Source: Acholeplasmataceae bacterium UBA4853 (GTDB taxonomy: Bacteria; Bacillota_I; Bacilli_A; Acholeplasmatales; Acholeplasmataceae). Taken from it: DNA of 64,000 bases. The DNA is taken from NCBI GenBank assembly GCA_002399815.1, contig DHEJ01000038.1, positions 127,648-191,647 on the forward strand, in the 5' to 3' direction. The position numbers and the translations under genes are program-made. Every line of letters starts with the position of its first letter. Position 1 is the first letter of the stretch. Positions 1 through 8,820 of this stretch are shown here, one piece after another. The notes under the pieces were generated by a model, which was given only the letters and a program-made list of their open reading frames with translations, did not search any database and was not told the DNA's origin.

Positions 1-770
1 TGATAATTATAAAGCATTTTAAAAATCAAGTGATCAATTGCAGATAACCGTGCCTTAGTCTGAAAAATAAGCGTATGTTTAATGATTTTTTGAAACTTAT
101 CATAAATCTCTGTATGATTTGGTGCTTCAGTATCAAATGCATACATCCCGGTCAAATGTAGGACACTTCTTGATATTTCATTATAGGCAACGAAAAATTT
201 AAATGAAGGATCAAAAATAGCATCATAGACAAAATGACCAATCATAAGTCTTTCCTCTTGGTCACACAAGTGAACATACACAAATAAAATACCAATCAAA
301 CTATCAGTAATGATTTTGTTTCTTAATAATCTTTGAAGCGGATACTTTTCTTTTAAATTAAAAAGTGATTCTTTTTGACTTTGTTTTTCTAATTTAAATT
401 TCATGAGTTCAATAAACGCTGGTACTGCATGTTCACCTAACAATGTCTTAAACTCTACTTTCTTTAACTTAGGATAATACATCTGATAAGCATGTTCATA
501 ATTTTCAAATAAAACCGTTGTATAAAATGTTGATTCCTCAGGATATTGATTTTCAATTTGATTGACTACAAACAATGAAAACTCTTGAAAAGGAATAGAA
601 AGTTTTTTAAGAAACTCAGTTAATTCATAAAAGGATATTTGAGTTTCATGATTTGTCAGTCTTGTATATTTTTTTCTAGACATAATGCCCTCTGTTAAGG
701 TTAAAATAGACATTTTCTTATTCATGCGAATTTGATCTAGTGATTTAATGATATCTAAACTTGTAAACAT
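1..770 (-). CDS. Helix-turn-helix-like regulator (partial)
   Basis: The minus strand is open from an ATG at 770 to the window edge with no stop, so the 3' end is missing; 256 codons are visible. The start MFTSLDIIKSLDQIR is preceded by GAGGTGAAT and then ATG. The first 70 or so residues read like a short helix-turn-helix module (MSILTLTEGIMSRKKYTRL), followed by an all-helical part without membrane segments. The layout resembles Rgg/XRE-type regulators with a helical C-terminal sensor, and it resembles the regulator at 17038-17652, although identity is low. It is probably a local transcription factor for the surface genes next door. The family assignment rests on pattern only. Confidence 0.55.
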   Translation of the reverse strand, partial: MFTSLDIIKSLDQIRMNKKMSILTLTEGIMSRKKYTRLTNHETQISFYELTEFLKKLSIPFQEFSLFVVNQIENQYPEESTFYTTVLFENYEHAYQMYYPKLKKVEFKTLLGEHAVPAFIELMKFKLEKQSQKESLFNLKEKYPLQRLLRNKIITDSLIGILFVYVHLCDQEERLMIGHFVYDAIFDPSFKFFVAYNEISRSVLHLTGMYAFDTEAPNHTEIYDKFQKIIKHTLIFQTKARLSAIDHLIFKMLYNY

Positions 771-799
771 ATTCACCTCAGATTTTAATGAAATAAAAA

Positions 800-820
800 C
801 GATTAGGCTAAACCTGATCG
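800..820. promoter_or_regulatory. Leader hairpin / possible operator
   Basis: CGATTAGG and CCTGATCG pair (one G-U) around a 5-base loop. The element lies between the promoter at 860-889 and the start at 770, inside the 5' leader of the partial regulator. It could be an autoregulatory operator or an RNA hairpin. It has no T-run, so it is not an obvious terminator. Confidence 0.3.
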
Positions 821-859
821 ATAAAATTAACATGATGAATGGGTTGTATTGTTAAATAT

Positions 860-889
860 ATTATAACATTCTATTAATTTTTTTGACAA
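860..889 (-). promoter_or_regulatory. Promoter of the partial regulator
   Basis: Read on the minus strand: TTGTCA (889-884), an 18-base spacer, then TATAAT (865-860). Both hexamers are close to the sigma-70/SigA consensus. The predicted leader to the start at 770 is about 80 bases. Confidence 0.6.
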
Positions 890-896
890 TTGAAAT

Positions 897-926
897 AAAA
901 CACCCAGGATTTCTCCTCGGTGTTTT
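897..926 (-). terminator. Terminator of the giant lipoprotein gene
   Basis: AAAACACC (897-904) pairs with GGTGTTTT (919-926), and an inner AGGA/TCCT stem closes a TTTC loop. On the minus strand the stem ends in TTTTATTT. It lies 10 bases past the stop at 936. Confidence 0.75.
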
Positions 927-935
927 ACTTCATAA

Positions 936-3900
936 TTATATAATGTTTTCTACAAAATGTGCATGGAGTATAACATCTTCAAGTGGTAAATCATCTGTAT
1001 TTAAGAAACTTGATCCAACACTATCAACACGCCATCCAATAAATTCATAACCGCTTTTTTCTACTATCGGTAGTGCAGTATTTGATTCAATATTAAATGT
1101 CATTGGTGCTAAACTTAAGTCCCATGACTCACTTTCAAAGTAAGTTATTTGATATGTATTTAATTCAAAAACTGGTGTTAAAATATGATTCTCTAAAGGT
1201 AGTTCATCATATGATACATAAAGTGTTTCATCTTCTGATTGCCAACCTTTAAATGTATAGCCTTCCTTAGAAATCACTTTTAATTGTCCTTCTTTATCCA
1301 CATTAAAAGTATCATTCTTCTCTGTTAAGAGCTCAGTATCATATGTTATTTGATAATCAATTGGTTTGTATGATGCTACAAGTGTAATATCTTCTGTTAC
1401 TGAATGAAGATTTGAAACCAATGTATCATTGTTAAACCAACCAACAAACTCATAATGTGCTTTTACTGGTGTTTTAAGTTCATAAGTTAGGACTTCTATT
1501 TCATTTAACACAATACTTTCTGATTCAGTTCCATCTTGATACGTGATGTTATATGTTTTTAGAACTTGATATGTAAATATTTCTTCAGTTTTATTTCCAG
1601 CAATATCTAAAGCAGTCACTTTTACCTTTAAGTTACCTGGTATTAAAATACTTCCTTCAATAATCTCAAAGTTTGAAACAATTAAACCAAAGCTATCTCT
1701 TGCTACAAACCAATTTGATAGAATTGTTGTACCTTCGTTAAATGATGTCAATAATGGTTCTTTTTTAGTAATGGTTGGTAAATCATATAGCTTAATCCCA
1801 TAGTTTACAGGTATCAATAACACGTTACCTGCAATATCTGTTGCTTGATATGATATAAATGCTACAATTCCACCTGCAAGTGGTTCAAGGTCTGTTCTAA
1901 TGAGTGTAATATCTGTAATTAAAACGCCAAAGGCATCAAACACTTTAAGATCAAATTCTTCACCCTTAGAGTAAATTGATAATGCACTTAATCTATCTGT
2001 AGTCATTTCATATGTTATTAAATCTTTATCATAAATCTTAAACGATATATCTTTTGTTGATCTATAACCTAAAAGATGTGTTGCTTCTACTGTAAGAATC
2101 CCTAATTGACTATCATTTTCATCTAAACGATAGGTTAATTCATAAGCTACGTCATCATTAAAGTCATCAAAAACCTTAATATTAAACAATATTGTTGCTC
2201 TTAGATAAAAGGCTTCAAGATCATTAAGTTCAGATTTTTTAATCAATACATTTTGATCAAATGTGATTGTTGGTGTACCATGAACTCTGATATCTTCAAT
2301 AATAACAACCTTTTCTTGGCCAAGATGATCCACTGCTTTAATCGATATAGTAACAAACTCACCTATCTCAAATTTAGTATTTTCAATCACTTCAATGGTT
2401 ACATCAAGATCTTTATTAAACGAATCTTTACTAACTACATTCAAATCATTTTCAAGTGTATCTTTTTGAGTCACACTAACGTCCTTAATCGATGTATCAT
2501 AACTAATTTCTGGTATGCCATAGATGCTTATATTTTCAATGATATAACTACTTTCATGATTGAAGTGGTCTTTAGCAGTTACTTCTAAACTAATCACTAT
2601 GCCTGCTTTAATTTCAAGCATCGCTTCATTTAAGATGCTAATATCAAATAATAGCGGTTTATCAAACGAATCAAGTGCTTGAATATTTAAGACAGATGCC
2701 AGATCATCTAAATTACTTAATTTAATAGATTCAATGGATTCATCATGTGTAATCGTTGGTGTACCATACACTTTAACATCTTTTATAACTACTTCACTTC
2801 TTTGTCCAACAATATCTACTGTATAAATGACAATATCAATTGTATTTGATGCTTCAAAAACACCTCTTACTTCAACAAATACATCAAGTGATTTGTTAAA
2901 CGTATCTTTAGCTGATGCTAAAAACATTGTAGGATCAAGTTCTACTTGATCAGATATTTCATCAATATCAACTTTATCTTGATCAACAGTTACTGTAGGT
3001 AATCCATATATATGGATGTTATCAATATGAATAGGATGTTCGAGTTTACCCACTGTGATATGATTTCTTTGACTGGTTGCTAGTAGTTCAATACTAATGA
3101 TGTCCCCTGCTTTAAAACTACTTGGAACGAGTGAATATTCATAAATTAGTGGTTCTCCATCTGTATCTATATATCTAACACCTAATAAATTCATCATATC
3201 TTTAATATTTAATTCTAAAAAATTCGATGGTAGTGCATAATAATCTAACGTTTGACTATAATCTGAAACATTATATAAAATCCATCCTGCATATACAGTG
3301 ATTGTTTCTGGTGCAGTTGGGTCCATAAAATCTTCAAGATAAGCTTCAGTTCTATCTACATCTTTATACCAACCCATAAATGAATAATATTCTCTATAAG
3401 GTTTTGGTAATTCTATAGCCTCATCTGTATATATAATCATTGGATCTATTAAACTACCTTGATTTGAAACAAAGATTATCGTGTGTGGATTAGGATCAAA
3501 TGACGCATAAAGCGTGATATCTCCTGTGGATTGCGTAGGTATATTGGTTATTTTATCTTTGAATCCTAAATCAGTATACCAACCCTTAAATGTATAACCT
3601 ACTTTTGAAGGTTCATTTAAGATAACTTCTGTATTTACATTATATGTACTTGGATTGCTTAAATGGTTGATACCACCACCTAAATCATATGTAATACTAT
3701 AAGTTTTTAATTGCCATCTTGCATAGATGGTTCTATTTGAAGTAGATCCTTTAGCAATCTCAGTTACTTTTGTTCCACCTGTATTTAATGTATAGTATCC
3801 TAAAAAATCATATCCTAGTCTCGTTGGAATTGGTAATGTAACTTGATCTAAAATTGTATAGGTTGAAATTCTTTCATCATCACTTAGTACACCTTGATTT

Positions 3901-6900
3901 AATTGATATGTAATTGTGTAAATAATAGGTTCAAATCGAGCATGTAGCTTAATATCTCCAGTTAATCCATTAGTAATTAAAGTAATCTTATTTCCATTAA
4001 CTTCTTGATCAAACCACCCGACAAACGTATGCCCTGTTTTACTTGCATTATAAAGTGTTCTTGATGTTTCATATGTATAGTTATTATAATTACTTGAACT
4101 ATTTGTACCACCATATAATTCATATGTAATTTGGTATGTAATTGGTGTATATGCTGCATAAAGTGTTATACCATAGGTTGTACCTAGATTGATTTTAGTG
4201 ACTGGTGTTCCAGTTAAATTACTTTGAGTATACCAACCCTTAAATGTATAACCAAGTTTTGTTGGTACATCCACTGTAAATGTATCAAGCATGGTATAAG
4301 TTTTGGTTGATGAAGCACTCATGACACCACCATTTAATTGGTATGTCAATAAGTAATTTTCAAGTTCAAATCGAGCATATAGATGATAATCTCCTGTAGA
4401 ACCTAAAGGAATTGAAGTTATTTTGTTTCCACCAACGGCTTGATCAAACCAACCAATGAATTTATACCCTGATTTAGATTCTGTTCTAGTGATTGTAACT
4501 TGGGATTCGACATGATATGTAGTAGTACTTACAACAATACCCTCTTTTTCATAATTGATATTGTAATTAATGATTTCAAATTTTGCATATAAACTTAAAT
4601 TTCCAATTCCATTTACAACACTTGTTAAAGGTGAACCAGAAAAACTAGATGATTTATACCATCCGATAAAGGTGTAACCTGGTTTTGTTGCTGGTAGTAA
4701 GTCAAATGCTTCATCACTATATGCATATTCTACTTTATTATTTTGATGATTAACTCCACCATTTAAGTTATAAGTGATTGTATATATACTCTTATCCCAT
4801 CTTGCATAAAGCTCTATATCACCTTTAGTTCCAGCACTTAATTCAACAACTTTAGTACCATTAACTTTTTGAGTATACCAACCAAGGAATTGATATCCTG
4901 TTTTAGTACTTGTTTGATTTAATTTAATATATTGGTTAAATGTATATGTAGCATCAACTACTTCACTTCCACCATCTGTATCAAAACTAATTGTATATTG
5001 ATCAGCAATAAATTTAGCCGAGAGTACAAGATTACCTGTTGAATATTTAGGAATTGATGTTACTTTAACTTGATTGATATACCAACCATCAAACGTATAA
5101 TTTTCTTTAGTTGGTGTAAGTAGTATCAAACTTTCTGTTAAATACGTATAGTTAACTGGATTATCTACATGATTCATTCCACCATCTAATTGATAGGTAA
5201 TTTGATAAGTATTGATGATGTATCTTGCATATAGCTTTAAATGACCTGTTGTTCCCTTTGGAACCACAGTATACTTATTACCACCAGTTAATTGATCATA
5301 CCAGCCATCAAAGGTATAACCTAATTTTGTTGGAGTTGGTAGATTAACTTGTTCTGTTTCAATGGTGTAGTTAATATTGGTTTGACTATTACCACCTTGA
5401 CTATCCATTTCGATTAAATACGTCAATGGTGTATATCTTGCATATAAGACAACATTTTGATAACTATTTTGGTTAATTGATATAACAACATTACCAGTAA
5501 ACTGTGGATTTGTATACCACCCCATAAATTGATAATGTGCTTTTGATGCTTGATTTAAATCATATTTAGCATCTGTATATTTAAATGTTGAAGGATTTGA
5601 TGTATGATTGGTTCCATTATTTAAGTGATAGGTAACTGTATATGTTTTAAGTTCATACATTGCATAATAAGTTTTATTACCAGAAACACCTTTAGGAACT
5701 GATGTAACCTTAACACCATCTAAAGCTGCATCATACCATCCAACAAAATCATAACCAGTTTTTTCCGGTGTTGGTAGTATTGCCCCTTGTTCAATATGAT
5801 ATGTTATAGATGATTGACCAATTCCACCATTGAGTTGTAAACTAATTTGATAATTAATTGGTTCAAATTTAGCATACAATGTAAAACTACTCATTTGACC
5901 AGCAGATATACTTGTAACTGGTGTTGTAAAACTCTTATCTTTATACCAACCGATAAATGTATAATGTGCTTTGGTTGCCGGATATAGCTGTTTAGCTGCA
6001 TCCACATATTTCACAGTTGTTGGATTTAAAGTATTATTTGTTCCACCACTAAGATCATAAGTAATCTCATAATTTGCTAGTTCATATCTTGCATAAAGCT
6101 GTAAATTACCATAACTTCCATAACTAATCTTTTCTACTTTTTCACCACCAACACTTGCTGTATACCATCCTAAAAAATTATATCCGGTTTTATTCGGTAT
6201 ACCTAATGCTTGATTTGTAAGGACAGTATAACTGGTTAAGGTTGTACCACCAATACCTCCAAAACTTTCATAGCTAATGCTATAGTTAATCGGTGTAAAT
6301 TTAGGATAAAATTCTATGTTTCCCCACATACCGGATAGAATTTGATTACCAGGTATAGTTAATGCTTGATCTAAATACCATCCATTAAATTCATAGTGTG
6401 CTCTAGTTGGTTCAGATATATTCATCGTCGTTGAAATTGAATCATATGACGTAATATTTGAAGTGTGATTTGTTGCACCTGTTGGTAAATTATAATCAAT
6501 AGTATAAGACTTTTTAACAAAGTGTGCAAATAAGGACTGTTCGCCTAATGTCCAAGGTTTAATCATAAATCCTGAATTGTCTGTAATCTTAACGCCTTCG
6601 CCTAAACGTTTTGTATACCATCCTTCGAATTGATAACCCTTTTTAACTGGTACACTTAATTGTTTTGTTTGATAATAATCAAGTGTAGTTATTGTAGATG
6701 ATGCAACTTTTAATTCAAACCCTTCTGTTGAATATGTATAATCTAAATACCCATAGTTATAACTTGATGTACTTTGGATATTGATTGTTACAGTGTAAAT
6801 ACCTACGCCATGCTGTGCGGCAATTAAAGTATATCCACTTGAATTACTTACAACATTTGTACCACTCATATTCGTAATCGTAAAACTAAAGTATGAGGCA

Positions 6901-8801
6901 TAACTTCTTTCATCAAATTTTATTTTTTGGTTAGGTTGTAATACAACATTAAATCGATGTGTTGTATAACTTCCTAATGAGAAAGAATAAGTACCTGTTG
7001 AGTTATATGTGTTATAAGATGAACTAAATGGTGTCCACTTAGCATAAAGCATCACATCATTGGTTATTGTTTGATTAAAATTAAATGGTTGTCCTGTACC
7101 CTCTGGATTTAAATACCAACCTGTAAATGCATATCCACTGCGAGTTAATGTTGGCAGTTGAGTTAAAGGTGATGTTCCAGTAAAACTCATTGATTGGATA
7201 TTTCCAGACGCACCATTTGGATGAAAACTGATTGTTGCACTTGAAACATCATCTGTAAATAAAGATACTTGGTAATTAACCGGTACCCATTTAGCCACCA
7301 CTTCAATATCTCTTAAGTAGTTTTGAGCATTAATATTTGATACGGAGGTACCGTTAATTGTCCATCCATTAAAGACATAGAATTCACGTGTCGGTGCATA
7401 TAAAGATATCGTCGTATCATCTTTGTTATAACTAAATACATTCAGTGGATGTTGTTCTCCACCTTTTAGATCATATGTAATTTCATATGTAGGTGCAGAA
7501 AATCTTGCCTCATATGAAATATCTTTTGAACCCATAGTAAAGTTATATACAGCACTACTTGAAATCAAAGTATTACCATCATACCATCCATCAAATGCAT
7601 AACCTGGAAATGCTTTTGCTTCGATATAGATTGTAGCACCATAGTTAAAAGACTCTGGTAACGGATACCCTTTTGTTATTTGACCACGATTGGTATGACT
7701 TACAAATGTACTGAAAATATATTGTCCTTCTTCAAATACAGCCTCAACTGTAATATTTTTATTAAACTCATAATTTGAAGTAGATTCACCATTACCATCG
7801 GTTATGAGTTCATCTAAATATTTCCAACCCACAAATTTGTACCCTGGTTCTGGCTCTGGTATTGGTAAATCATATACTTGATCGTATGTTGCTTCTACAA
7901 CCGTATTATTCAAAGGACTATTTGTTACTTTTAAAGTAATATTGAAATTTAGCGCTTTGAAAATTGGATATACTCTAATATCTTTAGTCACAGTGAAACT
8001 GTTTATGTTTATTGGTGTGAGAGTAACATCTGAAACATTAGCAAAATAACCCCATGATTCAAATCTATAGCCTGTAGGTATTCTATAACTCGTTGGAACT
8101 GACTTTAACTTTTCACCATTCTTAACGGTTTCTCTAGATATAAAATCACCATTTGATTGATAATATTCAACCTTAAAGGAGACATCTTTATTAATAACAA
8201 ATGGATATGATACGATGGTCGCATTGTAAAAATCATCAACAAAGAAAACATAAAGTATCGTTGAGGTTTGTGTTAATGAAATACCTGTTGTTGTAATTGG
8301 TGATGATCCACTTGAATTATATGAAAAATAATAACTAATTCCACTAGGTAATTCAAATAATTCTGTACTATCTAGTGAGTTAATATTTTCTGCAACTTTA
8401 ATAACATATGCATTATTTTTAAACTCTAGACGTTCATCTTTTATGATTGCATCGATTTCTGTAATCCGATCTGGCATACTTCCATCTTTTGCATAGATAA
8501 TCATTTCAAATCCTATATCAATAGTTAAAATGCCGTTTTCTAAAGTACCTGAAACAAATTCAGCTTCTTCACCTAGAATATCTGCAAAAAATACAATGGT
8601 ATTTCCAGTTAATGCATAACGCCCACTTAAACCATCGCTATCTGTCCAAGTATTAGATTTTAAGTCAATAAATGACTCATCATTCTTAATACCACTTTCA
8701 TATAGGTAATAAACACCTTCTGTTTGATTACCAAAAAGTGTACATGATGTCAGTACAAAAAGTGATATACTTATCAGTACCCATCCAATAATTTTTTTCA
8801 T
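936..8801 (-). CDS. Giant InlB-repeat lipoprotein
   Basis: A secreted, lipid-anchored surface protein of about 2,620 residues. The N-terminus has a lysine-rich start, a hydrophobic core and the lipobox LTSC, so signal peptidase II should cut before the Cys. About 24 InlB B-repeat/Listeria-Bacteroides (Flg_new) units follow, each ending in a GY-F-GWY motif and LYA-F/Y. They cover about residues 205-1845 and again 2415 to the end. Residues about 590-715 form a Ser/Thr/Tyr-rich insert. Residues about 1845-2415 form seven Ig-like repeats of about 80 residues with recurrent V/I-YGTPTIT joints. There is no LPXTG or C-terminal membrane segment. The ATG at 8801 is preferred over 8807 because AAAGGAGG lies 9 bases before it but only 3 before the other. 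It follows the gene at 8821 by about 20 bases and is probably co-transcribed. The role is probably adhesion or a surface layer, which is inferred. Confidence 0.9.
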   Translation of the reverse strand: MKKIIGWVLISISLFVLTSCTLFGNQTEGVYYLYESGIKNDESFIDLKSNTWTDSDGLSGRYALTGNTIVFFADILGEEAEFVSGTLENGILTIDIGFEMIIYAKDGSMPDRITEIDAIIKDERLEFKNNAYVIKVAENINSLDSTELFELPSGISYYFSYNSSGSSPITTTGISLTQTSTILYVFFVDDFYNATIVSYPFVINKDVSFKVEYYQSNGDFISRETVKNGEKLKSVPTSYRIPTGYRFESWGYFANVSDVTLTPININSFTVTKDIRVYPIFKALNFNITLKVTNSPLNNTVVEATYDQVYDLPIPEPEPGYKFVGWKYLDELITDGNGESTSNYEFNKNITVEAVFEEGQYIFSTFVSHTNRGQITKGYPLPESFNYGATIYIEAKAFPGYAFDGWYDGNTLISSSAVYNFTMGSKDISYEARFSAPTYEITYDLKGGEQHPLNVFSYNKDDTTISLYAPTREFYVFNGWTINGTSVSNINAQNYLRDIEVVAKWVPVNYQVSLFTDDVSSATISFHPNGASGNIQSMSFTGTSPLTQLPTLTRSGYAFTGWYLNPEGTGQPFNFNQTITNDVMLYAKWTPFSSSYNTYNSTGTYSFSLGSYTTHRFNVVLQPNQKIKFDERSYASYFSFTITNMSGTNVVSNSSGYTLIAAQHGVGIYTVTINIQSTSSYNYGYLDYTYSTEGFELKVASSTITTLDYYQTKQLSVPVKKGYQFEGWYTKRLGEGVKITDNSGFMIKPWTLGEQSLFAHFVKKSYTIDYNLPTGATNHTSNITSYDSISTTMNISEPTRAHYEFNGWYLDQALTIPGNQILSGMWGNIEFYPKFTPINYSISYESFGGIGGTTLTSYTVLTNQALGIPNKTGYNFLGWYTASVGGEKVEKISYGSYGNLQLYARYELANYEITYDLSGGTNNTLNPTTVKYVDAAKQLYPATKAHYTFIGWYKDKSFTTPVTSISAGQMSSFTLYAKFEPINYQISLQLNGGIGQSSITYHIEQGAILPTPEKTGYDFVGWYDAALDGVKVTSVPKGVSGNKTYYAMYELKTYTVTYHLNNGTNHTSNPSTFKYTDAKYDLNQASKAHYQFMGWYTNPQFTGNVVISINQNSYQNVVLYARYTPLTYLIEMDSQGGNSQTNINYTIETEQVNLPTPTKLGYTFDGWYDQLTGGNKYTVVPKGTTGHLKLYARYIINTYQITYQLDGGMNHVDNPVNYTYLTESLILLTPTKENYTFDGWYINQVKVTSIPKYSTGNLVLSAKFIADQYTISFDTDGGSEVVDATYTFNQYIKLNQTSTKTGYQFLGWYTQKVNGTKVVELSAGTKGDIELYARWDKSIYTITYNLNGGVNHQNNKVEYAYSDEAFDLLPATKPGYTFIGWYKSSSFSGSPLTSVVNGIGNLSLYAKFEIINYNINYEKEGIVVSTTTYHVESQVTITRTESKSGYKFIGWFDQAVGGNKITSIPLGSTGDYHLYARFELENYLLTYQLNGGVMSASSTKTYTMLDTFTVDVPTKLGYTFKGWYTQSNLTGTPVTKINLGTTYGITLYAAYTPITYQITYELYGGTNSSSNYNNYTYETSRTLYNASKTGHTFVGWFDQEVNGNKITLITNGLTGDIKLHARFEPIIYTITYQLNQGVLSDDERISTYTILDQVTLPIPTRLGYDFLGYYTLNTGGTKVTEIAKGSTSNRTIYARWQLKTYSITYDLGGGINHLSNPSTYNVNTEVILNEPSKVGYTFKGWYTDLGFKDKITNIPTQSTGDITLYASFDPNPHTIIFVSNQGSLIDPMIIYTDEAIELPKPYREYYSFMGWYKDVDRTEAYLEDFMDPTAPETITVYAGWILYNVSDYSQTLDYYALPSNFLELNIKDMMNLLGVRYIDTDGEPLIYEYSLVPSSFKAGDIISIELLATSQRNHITVGKLEHPIHIDNIHIYGLPTVTVDQDKVDIDEISDQVELDPTMFLASAKDTFNKSLDVFVEVRGVFEASNTIDIVIYTVDIVGQRSEVVIKDVKVYGTPTITHDESIESIKLSNLDDLASVLNIQALDSFDKPLLFDISILNEAMLEIKAGIVISLEVTAKDHFNHESSYIIENISIYGIPEISYDTSIKDVSVTQKDTLENDLNVVSKDSFNKDLDVTIEVIENTKFEIGEFVTISIKAVDHLGQEKVVIIEDIRVHGTPTITFDQNVLIKKSELNDLEAFYLRATILFNIKVFDDFNDDVAYELTYRLDENDSQLGILTVEATHLLGYRSTKDISFKIYDKDLITYEMTTDRLSALSIYSKGEEFDLKVFDAFGVLITDITLIRTDLEPLAGGIVAFISYQATDIAGNVLLIPVNYGIKLYDLPTITKKEPLLTSFNEGTTILSNWFVARDSFGLIVSNFEIIEGSILIPGNLKVKVTALDIAGNKTEEIFTYQVLKTYNITYQDGTESESIVLNEIEVLTYELKTPVKAHYEFVGWFNNDTLVSNLHSVTEDITLVASYKPIDYQITYDTELLTEKNDTFNVDKEGQLKVISKEGYTFKGWQSEDETLYVSYDELPLENHILTPVFELNTYQITYFESESWDLSLAPMTFNIESNTALPIVEKSGYEFIGWRVDSVGSSFLNTDDLPLEDVILHAHFVENII

Positions 8802-8820
8802 CTTCATAATCCTCCTTTAA

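Noticed and set aside
2253..2588. A 111-codon plus-strand frame inside the giant lipoprotein gene
   Set aside because: It is antisense to the Ig-like repeats, has no ribosome site and a residue make-up typical of a shadow frame.
936..8801. An LPXTG-anchored wall protein
   Set aside because: There is a lipobox but no LPXTG, hydrophobic tail or positive end, so lipid anchoring is the better call.
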